Below, piece by piece: positions 15,723 through 24,216 of a stretch of 64,000 nt of DNA. This DNA is from Alishewanella aestuarii B11. Its GTDB lineage: Bacteria > Pseudomonadota > Gammaproteobacteria > Enterobacterales > Alteromonadaceae. Made by a program: the position numbers and the translations under genes. The stretch covers positions 1 to 64,000 of the forward strand of contig NZ_ALAB01000007.1 in assembly GCF_000280055.1 (NCBI RefSeq), given 5' to 3'. The notes below the pieces were generated by a model. It was given only the letters and a program-made list of their open reading frames with translations, was not told the DNA's origin and ran no database searches. Position 1 is the stretch's first letter, and each line of letters begins with the position of its first letter.

Positions 15723-15749
15723 AAAAAGCACCTGAAAAAGGTGCTTTTT
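15723..15749 (-). terminator. Rho-independent terminator of queF
   Basis: AAAAAGCACC (15723-15732) pairs with GGTGCTTTTT (15740-15749) around a 7-base loop; on the minus strand a T-run follows. It lies about 30 bp after the queF stop. The rest of 15341-15777 holds the small ORF, the two hairpins listed separately and no other gene that I can see. Confidence 0.85.
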
Positions 15750-15777
15750 GTTGTGTTGCGACAGCTTGGGTTACAAT

Positions 15778-16617
15778 TTATTGCCGGCTTAAGCGGATAT
15801 TCGGCGGACTGTAAGGCTCACTGCTGCGTAGCGGGTTGATATCCAGGCCACCACGGCGGGTATAGCGGGCATATACCGCCAGAAAGTCAGGTTTCGCCAG
15901 CTGCCAGATATCGTTGTAAATGCGCTCGACACATTGTTCATGAAATTCGTTATGGCTGCGAAAGCTAATCAGATACTTCAGCAGCGCTTCGTGCGACAAG
16001 GCGGTGCCGCGGTAATGAATAAAGACGCTGGCCCAGTCTGGCTGAGAGGTGATCAAACAGTTCGATTTTAGTAGATGCGAGTGCAGCTTTTCTTCCACCT
16101 GACCACGGGCGGGATCCAGTGCCAGCAACGCCGGCTGATATTGATACTGCTCGACGCTGATGTCCAGCTCATCCAGACAGACACCCGGGATCCAGGTGGG
16201 CTGGAACGTCATGATCTCACTGACATTATGCAAGCTAACCTTGACCGTTTTACCGGCACAGGCCGACAGATCGCCTTGCATCGTCTGATAAACCTGACCG
16301 ACGTCGGTAAAGCGGCTTTGATTAAAGCTGTTCAGGTACAGCTTAAATGACTTGGATTCAATCAGATTTGGTGAGTCGAACGGCACCACAAAGGTAGCCA
16401 GCGCCACCTGCGGTTTACCCTTGCTATTAAGCCACGACAGTTCATAACCATGCCAGATATCCTGCCCGACAAAGGGCAGTTGCTGACTAAGACCGATAGC
16501 CTCGCGGCCAAGGCTGCGGGGAACAGCCTGTAACAGCGCAGCATCGTACTGATCAACATACTCAGTGATTTTGCCAAGACTGAGCTCGGCCAGAACATCG
16601 GTGTGGCTTTTGGTCAT
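15778..16617 (-). CDS. queF: NADPH-dependent 7-cyano-7-deazaguanine reductase QueF
   Basis: QueF reduces preQ0 to preQ1 in queuosine synthesis for tRNA. The 279-residue protein is the long, two-domain (E. coli-type) form. The QueF motif ESKSFKLYLNSFNQSRF lies at about 84-100, and the catalytic cysteine is in LLKSNCLITSQPDWASVF. A conserved family phrase, FHEQCVERIYNDI, follows. It is divergent from syd, as queF is a syd neighbour in E. coli too. Confidence 0.96.
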   Translation of the reverse strand: MTKSHTDVLAELSLGKITEYVDQYDAALLQAVPRSLGREAIGLSQQLPFVGQDIWHGYELSWLNSKGKPQVALATFVVPFDSPNLIESKSFKLYLNSFNQSRFTDVGQVYQTMQGDLSACAGKTVKVSLHNVSEIMTFQPTWIPGVCLDELDISVEQYQYQPALLALDPARGQVEEKLHSHLLKSNCLITSQPDWASVFIHYRGTALSHEALLKYLISFRSHNEFHEQCVERIYNDIWQLAKPDFLAVYARYTRRGGLDINPLRSSEPYSPPNIRLSRQ

Positions 16618-16626
16618 TTCGGATTC

Positions 16627-16665
16627 TTTTTCGCTAGGTTTTTCGCTATCAGGCGTTTTTCGCTA
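16627..16665. repeat. Three direct copies of TTTTTCGCTA between queF and syd
   Basis: Copies start at 16627, 16639 and 16656. They fill the short divergent interval, just upstream of both genes. Regularly placed copies in a shared promoter could be regulator sites; slippage-type duplication is the plain alternative. Confidence 0.55.
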
Positions 16666-16705
16666 CAATGGGCTGATTTTAGCATAACCAACCCCGGGAG
16701 TAGAG

Positions 16706-17263
16706 GTGTCTGTCGAACAAGCTTACGCAAAATTTATCGAACAAAGTCTGGCCTGGCACAGTGCTCAGGGTATTAGCATGCAAACTTGGCGCGATCCGGC
16801 TCAGGTGTCGCCCTGTGAAGTGTCGCAGCTAAATGACGAGCAGGTAAGCTGGCAACCGGTACCGCAGCAACCGGCCGCAGATTTTAGTAATGTCGAGCTG
16901 GCACTGGAGCTGGAACTGCACCCTGACATTAAAGCCTTTTACAGTAGCTGGTTTGGCGCCAATCTGGCAGCGGAGCATACCAAAGGCAAGCTGGCATTAT
17001 TAATGCCCTGGCATGCCGCCGATATCGCCCGCTTACAGGAAAATATTATCGGTCATATTTTGATGAAGCGCCGTTTACGCCAGCAGGCAACGGTGTTTTT
17101 TGCGGTAACCGATGATGAGAATATTATGTTGTCGGTGCTCAATAGCAGTGGCGAAGTGTTTCAGGAAAGTGTCGGCCAGGAGGTGAAGGTGAAGCTGGCC
17201 GACAATTTGGCCGCTTTTCTGGCCGAGCTAAAGCCGCTGGCTTATTCGCCGCTGTTTGACTGA
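16706..17263 (+). CDS. syd: SecY-interacting protein Syd
   Basis: Syd is a soluble protein that binds SecY at the cytoplasmic face and is thought to check translocon assembly. The 185 residues match the family along the whole length, including FYSSWFGANLAAEHTKG, NIIGHILMKRRLRQ, TVFFAVTDDENIMLSVLN and the C-terminal LKPLAYSPLFD. The start is GTG 16706 behind GGGAG-TAGAG. Its 3' end overlaps the convergent zinc-ribbon gene by 22 bp. Confidence 0.95.
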   Translation: MSVEQAYAKFIEQSLAWHSAQGISMQTWRDPAQVSPCEVSQLNDEQVSWQPVPQQPAADFSNVELALELELHPDIKAFYSSWFGANLAAEHTKGKLALLMPWHAADIARLQENIIGHILMKRRLRQQATVFFAVTDDENIMLSVLNSSGEVFQESVGQEVKVKLADNLAAFLAELKPLAYSPLFD

Positions 17264-18024
17264 CATTCCCAGGCGATATTCGACAGCAACTGACAGTTGT
17301 CACAGCGAAAATCGAAGACTCCGGCTTGCGGCGCGGCTAAACGCCAGTTACCACCACAGCCGGGGCAGCATTTATCGGCTTCAGCCTGGCAATCGGCACT
17401 ACTGCCGCTATAAAGCGCATACCAAATCGGCCGCTGGTTTTGTCTGGCCAATTGTGCCGCCAACTTTCGGCCCTGGCGGTTAAGTTTGCTCTGGTATTGC
17501 TGCAGACTGTTTTCAGCGGTTTTGTGCAGCACCCGATCTTGCTGCAGCTGAATTTCGTCCAGCGCCTGAAACTGCAGCTGCCAGCGGATCAGTGCTTCAT
17601 AATCGGCCGCTGCTGCTTTAAGCCAAAATAAGGGCACAGGTTGCAGCGTATCGGCGCAGCGCAGTGGCGAGCAGGTATCGGCATAGGTGGTAAAGAGCAC
17701 CAGCTCAGCCGGTAGTTCTGTGACAGTTTGCTGCGACATCAGATCCTGGCCCAGCAGTTGGCATTGCGGGTAACCCAGGCCTGCTGCCGCTAATTGCTGT
17801 TCTGCGGCCTTAACGCGGGTACTGGCGTGCTGACCGCTTAGCGCATCCGCAGTTGGCAACACCAGCCGGCTGCAAAATGCTTCGCCGGTAAAGGCAGTAG
17901 GAAACTCACGCCCCAGCATCTGACCATTGAAAATTAAGGCTTCCAGATAGCGGCGAATGGCTTGCTCGGCCAGGCTAAACTCGGTATCGGCAATCAGTGT
18001 AAAGCGCAGCTCAGCCAGATACAT
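17242..18024 (-). CDS. Zn-ribbon protein, DUF2310 family
   Basis: The 260-residue protein has an N-terminal alpha/beta region and a C-terminal zinc ribbon with two CxxC pairs (CPGC about 221-224, then CDNC about 243-246). The family is annotated as possibly nucleic-acid binding; its function is not known. It is encoded next to syd in related genomes as far as I recall. Its start overlaps the upstream 102-residue gene by 14 bp, so the pair is probably one transcript. Confidence 0.8.
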   Translation of the reverse strand: MYLAELRFTLIADTEFSLAEQAIRRYLEALIFNGQMLGREFPTAFTGEAFCSRLVLPTADALSGQHASTRVKAAEQQLAAAGLGYPQCQLLGQDLMSQQTVTELPAELVLFTTYADTCSPLRCADTLQPVPLFWLKAAAADYEALIRWQLQFQALDEIQLQQDRVLHKTAENSLQQYQSKLNRQGRKLAAQLARQNQRPIWYALYSGSSADCQAEADKCCPGCGGNWRLAAPQAGVFDFRCDNCQLLSNIAWECQSNSGE

Positions 18025-18319
18025 CAGGGCGTTCCAGCAGCTGTAATAGCCGATCGAGTTTTTGCTCTATCCGTGTCAGGCGGGCGCTTAGCGGCTCTTC
18101 TGCTACGATGGGTGTTGTCTCGCCGCCCTGTGCCTCGTCTGCCGGCGGCAAGCCGGGATTATTACGCCACTGCTGATAGGCGCTGAATAAATCCGGCCCT
18201 GCTAACTGTCCTGCCAGGCGGCCGCGTAACAATGCCAGATTGACGGTTTTACCCTCTTGTTGCAGTTGTCTGGCGGTGACTTGCACCAGTTGCAGCGCTT
18301 TGCTCATTCGTTTCGTCAT
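18011..18319 (-). CDS. Small hypothetical protein with C-terminal coiled coil
   Basis: The 102-residue protein has an N-terminal helical segment (ALQLVQVTARQLQQEGKTVN, then LALLRGRLAG) that faintly recalls the KfrA-type DNA-binding N-terminus, a proline/glutamate-rich linker, and a heptad-like tail (ARLTRIEQKLDRLLQLLE). The start could be 18319 or the internal Met at 18307. It precedes and overlaps the DUF2310 gene. No firm family assignment. Confidence 0.55.
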   Translation of the reverse strand: MTKRMSKALQLVQVTARQLQQEGKTVNLALLRGRLAGQLAGPDLFSAYQQWRNNPGLPPADEAQGGETTPIVAEEPLSARLTRIEQKLDRLLQLLERPDVSG

Positions 18320-18483
18320 TTTCGCTAAAATTTCGTTTAATTTAGCACTTTAGCCTGATGCTGAATAGCGGATTTTTGTTAAGGTTCTGTATTGTAACAC
18401 TATTTTATTTTGGCCTTAGTTTTGCTTAGTTTGGCATTGTCGGTGCTAATAGCGCCAAAACAACAATAATTCAGGAGTTTTTT

Positions 18484-18858
18484 ATGTTTTCTGCTGCCGC
18501 CGTGCAAAAATTACTTATCGTTACTGCTGCCACCCTGGCATTATCTGGCTGTGTGGTTGCCATTGGTGATAAAACCGAAACCTCATCGGAAAGTGGCTGG
18601 CGTAAAACCCAGCAATTTAATCTGCAAACCATTAATCAACTGGCCTTGGGCGTGAGCAGTGAAGAGGTGCGCAATATGCTGGGGGCGCCGGATTTCACCG
18701 AGCTGTTTCAAAAAGATGGCCAGCAGGTGCAAGTTTTGTTTTATCGCACTCATCACCGGCATAGCGATGGTAAAACCACCAAAGACGAATGTACGCCTTT
18801 GGTGTTTAAAGATAACCGTTTAAGCGGTTGGGGTGATAAGGCTTATCAATATCTGTAA
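18484..18858 (+). CDS. DUF3192 family lipoprotein
   Basis: The 124-residue protein has a lipoprotein signal ending LALSGC (Cys23), followed by the DUF3192 domain: LALGVSSEEVRNMLGAPDF and YRTHHRHSDGKTTKDECTPL, then FKDNRLSGWG. AGGAG lies 8 bp before the ATG. It is the second DUF3192 gene of the window; the paralogue at 11184 keeps the YRTH...DG.TT.DECT core but is membrane-anchored. The LGxPxF...YRT layout resembles BamE/SmpA-type envelope modules, an inference. Confidence 0.85.
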   Translation: MFSAAAVQKLLIVTAATLALSGCVVAIGDKTETSSESGWRKTQQFNLQTINQLALGVSSEEVRNMLGAPDFTELFQKDGQQVQVLFYRTHHRHSDGKTTKDECTPLVFKDNRLSGWGDKAYQYL

Positions 18859-18899
18859 GTGGTCTATTAGGGCGAGCTTTCTCACCGGGCGGATTTAGC

Positions 18900-19127
18900 T
18901 TAATGCAGTAAGGTATTAAGCTCATCGATGACGTCTGACCAATCGGAATCGGCGCGCCAGGCTTCGCGTAAAAAGCTGGCCTGAGCGCGGTTCCAGAACG
19001 GCGCATCGGCCAGCTCCATCCCGGCGCTAAGTTTATGCCGCCGCACAAACGCCTGGATCTGTTCCGGGCTGTTTTCTAAACCCAGCTGGGCAAACAGGGT
19101 GCTCAGAGTGTGTTTACTGGTATCCAT
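18900..19127 (-). CDS. DUF2789 family protein
   Basis: The 75-residue protein starts MDTSKHTLSTLFAQLGLEN and contains F...H.L..G..L..APFW...Q..FL.EA......W, which defines DUF2789. The start at 19127 has a strong GGAGGAG site; the frame extends to 19199 without support. It is cytosolic and of unknown function, convergent with the DUF3192 lipoprotein gene. Confidence 0.85.
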   Translation of the reverse strand: MDTSKHTLSTLFAQLGLENSPEQIQAFVRRHKLSAGMELADAPFWNRAQASFLREAWRADSDWSDVIDELNTLLH

Positions 19128-19251
19128 GGTGCTCCTCCGTTTTGGCTTTCGCTTTAAAAAGTATAGCTGAGTTTGTGCTAATGAAATCGTGCTTGGCAAG
19201 CTCAGAGGCGACTGCTATTGTGAATAAAAAAACAACAATAACAGGTGAGCG

Positions 19252-19896
19252 ATGTTAGCCCAGGTCAGTCATATCGAACCCAGTCAATTAAAGGCCGCGC
19301 TATTAGGCGGTGAAGATCTTAAACTTGCCGCCTCGGTGCTGTACCAGTCTTATCACGATGATCCGCTTTTTATGGAAATCTTTCGCGCGGCAGAGCGGGA
19401 ATATGAGGCACGGCTGCGCTCGGCGATCCGGGAAGAGCTCAGCACCTTTTGGCAGGCCGGGCAGCCGATTATTGGTTTGTTTCAGGGCGAACAACTGCTG
19501 GGCGTCGCCTGTGTGGTTGGCCCTGACTCCGGTATTGGCAGCAGCCGGCTTTGGCATTGGCGTCTGAAGATGTTGCTGACTGCGGGCCTACTGTCTACCC
19601 GCCAGATGCTAAATAAAGAAGAGAAAATTCATGCCGCGATGCCGGCTAAACGCTATCATATGCTGGCCTTTATTGCCGTGGTGCCAAAGTATCAGCATGC
19701 GGGTCTGGGGCATTACTTACTGGAGGCGGTTGACAGTCTGGTAGATGAAGATCCATCGTCTGCCGGCATCGGGGTTTTCGTGACCTTGCAAAAATATCAG
19801 GCGTTTTTTGCCGATGATCATTATCAACACGTCACGACACTGAGCTTTAATACCGTGCAGGGCAGTCTGATGTTCCGGTCACGGCAACAACATTAA
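19252..19896 (+). CDS. GNAT-family N-acetyltransferase
   Basis: The 214-residue protein has the acetyl-CoA-binding GNAT motif at about 142-162: LAFIAVVPKYQHAGLGHYLLEAVD, with the H-A-G-L-G loop in place of the usual R/QxxGxG/A. It begins with a region typical of small-molecule acetyltransferases (LAASVLYQSYHDDPLFMEIF). The acceptor substrate cannot be told. It is 10 bp upstream of the DUF962 gene and probably shares its transcript. Confidence 0.85.
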   Translation: MLAQVSHIEPSQLKAALLGGEDLKLAASVLYQSYHDDPLFMEIFRAAEREYEARLRSAIREELSTFWQAGQPIIGLFQGEQLLGVACVVGPDSGIGSSRLWHWRLKMLLTAGLLSTRQMLNKEEKIHAAMPAKRYHMLAFIAVVPKYQHAGLGHYLLEAVDSLVDEDPSSAGIGVFVTLQKYQAFFADDHYQHVTTLSFNTVQGSLMFRSRQQH

Positions 19897-19906
19897 GCGG
19901 GAGGCG

Positions 19907-20251
19907 ATGCAGAAATTGTCAGAGCAACCATTCCAACGTTTTCAGGATTTTTACCCATTTTATCTGCGGGAGCATGCTAATCCGATCTGCCGGGCCTTGC
20001 ACTATATTGGCAGTAGCCTGGTGTTACTGGTGCTGGCATGGGTGATATTAAGCCAGCAGTGGCTCTGGCTTTGGAGCCTGCCGCTAATCGGCTATGGCTT
20101 TGCCTGGCTGGGTCATTTTGGCTTTGAACATAACAGGCCGGCTACCTTTAAGTATCCGTTTTATAGTCTGGCCGCCGATTGGGTGATGTATAAAGACTTT
20201 CTTACCGGGCAACTGGAGCGCAAACTCAAGGCCGCGCTGGCGCAGGCATAG
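19907..20251 (+). CDS. DUF962/Mpo1-like membrane protein
   Basis: The 114-residue protein matches the DUF962 family: F..FYPFYLREHANPICRALH, two membrane helices (about 34-50 and 53-70) and GHFGFEHNRPATFKYPFYSL. The conserved His residues correspond to the metal site of yeast Mpo1, a dioxygenase in 2-hydroxy fatty acid alpha-oxidation. Bacterial function is unproven. Confidence 0.88.
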   Translation: MQKLSEQPFQRFQDFYPFYLREHANPICRALHYIGSSLVLLVLAWVILSQQWLWLWSLPLIGYGFAWLGHFGFEHNRPATFKYPFYSLAADWVMYKDFLTGQLERKLKAALAQA

Positions 20252-20265
20252 GGTGTGGCACCGGA

Positions 20266-20568
20266 TCAGGATGGGATCCGGTGGGGCGGCAGGTTAAAGG
20301 CTGCCAGATGCAAGCCACTTAAAACCAATTCAGCCTGATACCGGCTTTCGCCGTCAGCGCTAAAATCGACCTGATAGCAGGTGACAAAGCGCTGGCGTTG
20401 GCCGATTTTGCGAAAGCGATAGCAACTGCGACCACATTCCAGATACTGTAATTGATGCTGACGGCATAATTGGCGCGCTAACAGGATGGCGCGTTCGTCC
20501 TGTTTACGTTGCAACCAAAAGCCGTAACCGATAGTGATAACAATAAGTAAAAGTATAATACTGGTCAT
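20266..20568 (-). CDS. DUF3301 family membrane protein
   Basis: The 100-residue protein has one N-terminal membrane helix (MTSIILLLIVITIGYGFWL) and a cytosolic part with ARQLCRQHQLQYLECG, RKIGQRQRFVTCYQVDFSADG and a final aromatic/basic segment, the DUF3301 pattern. It is convergent with the DUF962 gene and divergent from yqcC. Function unknown. Confidence 0.85.
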   Translation of the reverse strand: MTSIILLLIVITIGYGFWLQRKQDERAILLARQLCRQHQLQYLECGRSCYRFRKIGQRQRFVTCYQVDFSADGESRYQAELVLSGLHLAAFNLPPHRIPS

Positions 20569-20699
20569 GAATACCTCTGTCCGGGGTAAAGCATAATGCT
20601 GGCGGTGCTGGCTTTTTACAAGGCTTTGGCTGCGACCCGGGCTGTTATTTGCTAAACTGCCAGCCCTGATTAGCCGCAGTCTGACCGCAAAAGGATGCT

Positions 20700-21020
20700 A
20701 TGTCCCGGCAACAACTCCCGCTATTGTTACAGCAACTGGAAACTGAACTCAGAGCCGCAGCGCTATGGTCGGCCCAGCCGCCGGCGCCAGACGCGCTTAC
20801 CAGTACCGCCCCTTTTTGCTGCGATACACTGCCTTTAGAGCAGTGGTTACAGTTTATCCTGATCCCAAGGCTTAATGCGTTGTTAGATGGCAAGCTGCCA
20901 CTACCCACTAAGGTCGCGATCCTGCCGCTGGCAGAACTTGTTTATGCAGAGCGTGCTCAGCAGCTGGGCGTTTTACTCAGCGTAATCGGGGAGATTGATC
21001 AGTGTCTGAATCAAGCCTGA
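20700..21020 (+). CDS. yqcC: YqcC family protein (DUF446)
   Basis: The 106-residue helical protein matches YqcC: L..LE.ELR...LW....P....L.S..PFCCDTLPLEQWLQFILIPRL. The role is unknown, but it accompanies truC in E. coli and many gammaproteobacteria. Its 3' end overlaps truC by 19 bp here, so the two are translationally linked. Confidence 0.9.
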   Translation: MSRQQLPLLLQQLETELRAAALWSAQPPAPDALTSTAPFCCDTLPLEQWLQFILIPRLNALLDGKLPLPTKVAILPLAELVYAERAQQLGVLLSVIGEIDQCLNQA

Positions 21021-21802
21021 GTCCGGTGCCAGCCGCTACCGAACCGCTACTGACCATTCTGTATCAGGATCAGTACCTGGTGGCGGTGGATAAGCCCAGT
21101 GGCATGCTGGTACACCGCTCTTTTTTAGATAAACATGAAACCCGTTTTGTGCTGCAAAGCCTGCGCGATCAGCTGGGGTGTCATGTGTATCCGGTGCACC
21201 GGCTGGATCGACCAACCTCCGGCGTACTGGTGTTTGCGTTATCACCGGAGGTCGCGCGGCTACTCAGCCAGCAAATTGAAGCCGGTCAATGGCGCAAAGG
21301 CTATCTGGCAATAGTTCGGGGTGTGGTGAAAACGGCCGGTACCCTGGATTATCCGTTAAAGGAGCAGCTGGATGCGATTGCTGATAAAAAGGCCCGCAGT
21401 GATAAAGCGGCGCAAATTGCATTAACCCGCTATTTACCGCTGCAGCAGGTTGAGCTGCCGTTTGCGGTGAGTCGTTATCCTACCAGCCGCTATAGTTTAG
21501 TGGCGCTGCAGCCGTTAACCGGCCGTAAGCATCAGCTGCGCCGTCATCTGGCGCATTTGCGCCATCCGATTGTCGGCGATACCAGCCATGGCGATGGCAA
21601 ACACAACGCGTTTTTCCGCCAGCAATTTGATAGTGACCGCTTACTGCTTTGCGCTGTTATGTTGCAGCTGCCGCATCCGGTCAGCGGCGTAACGCTGCAG
21701 TTACAGGCTGGTCTGGCGGAGCTGGCTGCCTTGTGCCGGCAATTTGGCTGGCCGGATAACATCGCGTATTATCAACAGGTTTTTCAGCAATTTTTGGAGT
21801 AG
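21002..21802 (+). CDS. truC: tRNA pseudouridine(65) synthase TruC
   Basis: TruC converts U65 of some tRNAs to pseudouridine. The 266-residue protein is of the RluA/RsuA fold, with HRLDRPTSGVLVFA (about 62-75) carrying the catalytic Asp and LVALQPLTGRKHQLRRHLAHL as the second conserved block. The start is GTG 21002 inside the end of yqcC, and yqcA follows six bp after its stop. Confidence 0.93.
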   Translation: MSESSLSPVPAATEPLLTILYQDQYLVAVDKPSGMLVHRSFLDKHETRFVLQSLRDQLGCHVYPVHRLDRPTSGVLVFALSPEVARLLSQQIEAGQWRKGYLAIVRGVVKTAGTLDYPLKEQLDAIADKKARSDKAAQIALTRYLPLQQVELPFAVSRYPTSRYSLVALQPLTGRKHQLRRHLAHLRHPIVGDTSHGDGKHNAFFRQQFDSDRLLLCAVMLQLPHPVSGVTLQLQAGLAELAALCRQFGWPDNIAYYQQVFQQFLE

Positions 21803-21808
21803 GGTAGC

Positions 21809-22249
21809 ATGCAAAAAATCGCCATTATGGTCGGTAGTGTGTACGGTGGCGCCGAGTATGTGGCCGAGCAGGCCGTGGAATTATTGTCAAAAAAAGGCTA
21901 TCAGGCCAGGTGGTTTCAGCCCGCAGAGCTGGATGCCGTGCAGACCTTTGCGGCCGATTGCTGGTTAGTGATTACTTCGACCACCGGGCAGGGCGATATT
22001 CCGGATAATCTGTTTCCATTTTATGCCGACTGCCGCGATCGTTTTCCATTATTAACCGGCAAGCAGTTTGCGGTAATTGGTCTGGGTGACAGCAGCTATG
22101 GTGATACCTTCTGTGCTGCTGGCCGCCAGTGGTTTGAGCTGTTGACCGAACTGCAAGGCAGCCCGAAAGCCGAGATGCTGGAAATCGACGCCGGCGAAAC
22201 CCTGCAGGCGGAAGATGTCGCCTTACCCTGGTTAGCCGCTAATTTCTAA
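21809..22249 (+). CDS. yqcA: Flavodoxin YqcA
   Basis: The 146-residue protein is a flavodoxin-like FMN protein: the phosphate loop is replaced by GSVYGGAEYVAE (8-19), and TSTTGQGDIPDN and LGDSSYGDTFCAAG are the isoalloxazine-binding loops. It acts as a soluble electron carrier; its partner is unknown. It completes the yqcC-truC-yqcA operon known from E. coli. Confidence 0.9.
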   Translation: MQKIAIMVGSVYGGAEYVAEQAVELLSKKGYQARWFQPAELDAVQTFAADCWLVITSTTGQGDIPDNLFPFYADCRDRFPLLTGKQFAVIGLGDSSYGDTFCAAGRQWFELLTELQGSPKAEMLEIDAGETLQAEDVALPWLAANF

Positions 22250-22283
22250 CAGTATTTATAGCAGTACTATTTAGACGTATTTT

Positions 22284-23042
22284 TTAGCAGTACTTGTCCA
22301 GCTTACGATAGCTGCGCGCGCCCGGTGCCTGTAAGGCCGGGTCGTGTAGCTCGCTTAAGCGCTCACACCAGAGCGCGGTGGCGCCACAGACCGCAGCCGG
22401 CATCACCAGCAAATTCAGCACGGGCACCATACTACAGAGCGCAACCGCGCTGCCAAAAGACAGGCTCAGTAGGGGTTGCTGACGCATATTTTTACGCAGT
22501 TCAATAAAGGCCACCTGATGGTTATCGTAGGGATAATCCAGATACTGCAGGCTATAAAACCAGGCACTGCAGAAAAACCACACTAGGGTACCAACCACCG
22601 GAATAAACCAGCACAGGATAAACAGGACCACCAACCGAGGCAGCACATAACAGAGCTTTTGCCATTCCCGGCCCAGTGTGCGGCCCGCCTGCTGCAGAAA
22701 TTGTTGCCAGTTGTTGTGCAGTGGTTTGCCGGTAAGCAGGGCTTCGGTTTTTTCACTCAGCAGGCCATTAAAGGGCGCGGCGATAAAATTGGCTAGCATG
22801 GTAAAGCTATAGGCAAAACTCAGTAGCAGTGACATGATACCCAGCGGGATCAGCAAATACTCCAGCCAGTGTAGCCAGGCCGGCAGCGCACTTTGCACCG
22901 CTGTAATCAGTTGCCGCAGTAATTGCCACAGCCAATAAAAGGCGATGCTAAACAGCACGATATTAATTAACAGTGGGATCAGCACAAAACGCTTTAAGCC
23001 TTTTTGCTTTAATAGCAGTAAGCCTTTTAAAAAAAAGCCCAT
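22284..23042 (-). CDS. cysZ: Sulfate transporter CysZ
   Basis: CysZ is an inner-membrane sulfate permease that feeds cysteine synthesis. The 252-residue protein has four long hydrophobic segments and the family phrase LANFIAAPFNGLLSEKTEALLTG. The C-terminal half contains FILCWFIPVVGTLVWFF and the RNMRQQPLLSLSFG stretch. It is convergent with yqcA; no cysK or other sulfur genes are adjacent. Confidence 0.9.
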   Translation of the reverse strand: MGFFLKGLLLLKQKGLKRFVLIPLLINIVLFSIAFYWLWQLLRQLITAVQSALPAWLHWLEYLLIPLGIMSLLLSFAYSFTMLANFIAAPFNGLLSEKTEALLTGKPLHNNWQQFLQQAGRTLGREWQKLCYVLPRLVVLFILCWFIPVVGTLVWFFCSAWFYSLQYLDYPYDNHQVAFIELRKNMRQQPLLSLSFGSAVALCSMVPVLNLLVMPAAVCGATALWCERLSELHDPALQAPGARSYRKLDKYC

Positions 23043-23134
23043 ACACAGCCTCCCCTGATGTTGAAATCGGAGTATAGCCTGCAGTTCGGTCAGCGCCGAG
23101 CAGGAAAGCGTAACAAGCTATGTCAGGGGAAAGG

Positions 23135-23157
23135 CAGGAGCCCGAATCAGGCTCCTG
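23135..23157 (-). terminator. Hairpin downstream of the dapD transcript
   Basis: CAGGAGCC (23135-23142) pairs with GGCTCCTG (23150-23157) around a 7-base loop, just after the small membrane gene's stop. The following minus-strand sequence is pyrimidine-rich but has only a short T-run, so termination strength is uncertain. Confidence 0.5.
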
Positions 23158-23166
23158 TTGATACTG

Positions 23167-23376
23167 CTAGCGCGGGGCAAAGGTCACTAATAACCACAGC
23201 ACCGTCATACCGATGGTAAAGATCACATATTCCAGCCGCTGCTCAAAGCGCTTTTCAGGATCCTCGCTGCTCGACGGAAAAACGATTAACACAGCGCAAA
23301 TCAGCGCTGCCAGTAATAACAGCAGCTGCAGTGTAAACCACAGCGCCGGGCAAAGTACTGCTAACCAATTTGCCAT
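23167..23376 (-). CDS. Small two-helix membrane protein downstream of dapD
   Basis: The 69-residue protein consists of two hydrophobic helices (about 9-32 and 49-67) joined by a charged loop (PSSSEDPEKRFEQRLE). It begins five bp after the dapD stop and so is probably translated from the glnD-dapD message. I do not recognise a family and see no link to lysine synthesis. Confidence 0.6.
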   Translation of the reverse strand: MANWLAVLCPALWFTLQLLLLLAALICAVLIVFPSSSEDPEKRFEQRLEYVIFTIGMTVLWLLVTFAPR

Positions 23377-23381
23377 TTTAG

Positions 23382-24209
23382 TTACTCTTCAATACTGCGC
23401 AGCAGGGCATTGATGCCGACTTTGGCGCGGGTTTGGGCATCGACTTTCTTCACGATAATGGCGGCATACAGGCTGTGGCTGCCATCTTTAGCTGGAATAG
23501 TACCTGGTACCACTACGGCGCCGGCAGGTACCCGGCCATAGCTGATTTCGCCGGTTTCGCGATCGTAAATCCGCGTGCTCTGGCTGATGTAGACGCCCAT
23601 TGACAGCACAGCGCCTTCTTCCACAATCACGCCTTCCACCACTTCAGAGCGGGCACCAATAAAACAGTGATCTTCGATAATGGTTGGATTCGCCTGCAGT
23701 GGCTCTAATACGCCACCGATACCAACACCACCAGAGAGGTGCACATTTTTACCAATTTGGGCACAGCTACCGACGGTGGCCCAGGTATCCACCATGGAAC
23801 CTTCGCCGACATAGGCGCCAATATTGACGTATGAAGGCATTACCACCACATTTTTGCCGATATAGCTGCCGCGACGCACTGCGGCTGGCGGTACAATTCT
23901 TACGCCATCAGCGCGAAACTGCGCATCGGTGTAGCCGGCATATTTCATCGGTACTTTGTCGAAGAAGCGGTTTTCGGCACCGTCCATTACTTCGTTATCA
24001 TTGATCCGGAATGACAGTAACACTGCCTTTTTCAGCCATTGATGGACCACCCACTCGCCGGCAATTTTCTCGGCGACACGGGCGCTGCCGTTGTCCAGCA
24101 TGCTTAGCACCTGCTCCACCGCCTGTTTGACTTCGGCGCTGACTGTTTTCGGCGTAATGTCGGCACGCTGTTCAAATGCGGTTTCAATAATGCTTTTTAA
24201 ATCAGACAT
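23382..24209 (-). CDS. dapD: 2,3,4,5-tetrahydropyridine-2,6-dicarboxylate N-succinyltransferase
   Basis: DapD succinylates tetrahydrodipicolinate in the diaminopimelate/lysine pathway. The 275-residue protein has the N-terminal helical domain and a left-handed beta-helix of hexapeptide repeats (about 105-230, for example [24 protein letters not shown]). The conserved [17 protein letters not shown] and [16 protein letters not shown] mark the family. It follows glnD by 7 bp. Confidence 0.97.
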   Translation of the reverse strand: MSDLKSIIETAFEQRADITPKTVSAEVKQAVEQVLSMLDNGSARVAEKIAGEWVVHQWLKKAVLLSFRINDNEVMDGAENRFFDKVPMKYAGYTDAQFRADGVRIVPPAAVRRGSYIGKNVVVMPSYVNIGAYVGEGSMVDTWATVGSCAQIGKNVHLSGGVGIGGVLEPLQANPTIIEDHCFIGARSEVVEGVIVEEGAVLSMGVYISQSTRIYDRETGEISYGRVPAGAVVVPGTIPAKDGSHSLYAAIIVKKVDAQTRAKVGINALLRSIEE

Positions 24210-24216
24210 TCGTTAC

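Noticed and set aside
15630-15777. Plus-strand small ORF starting near 15644 (MKVVMKVYLLAFS...)
   Set aside because: It runs through the queF terminator hairpin and into queF on the opposite strand; no good ribosome site.
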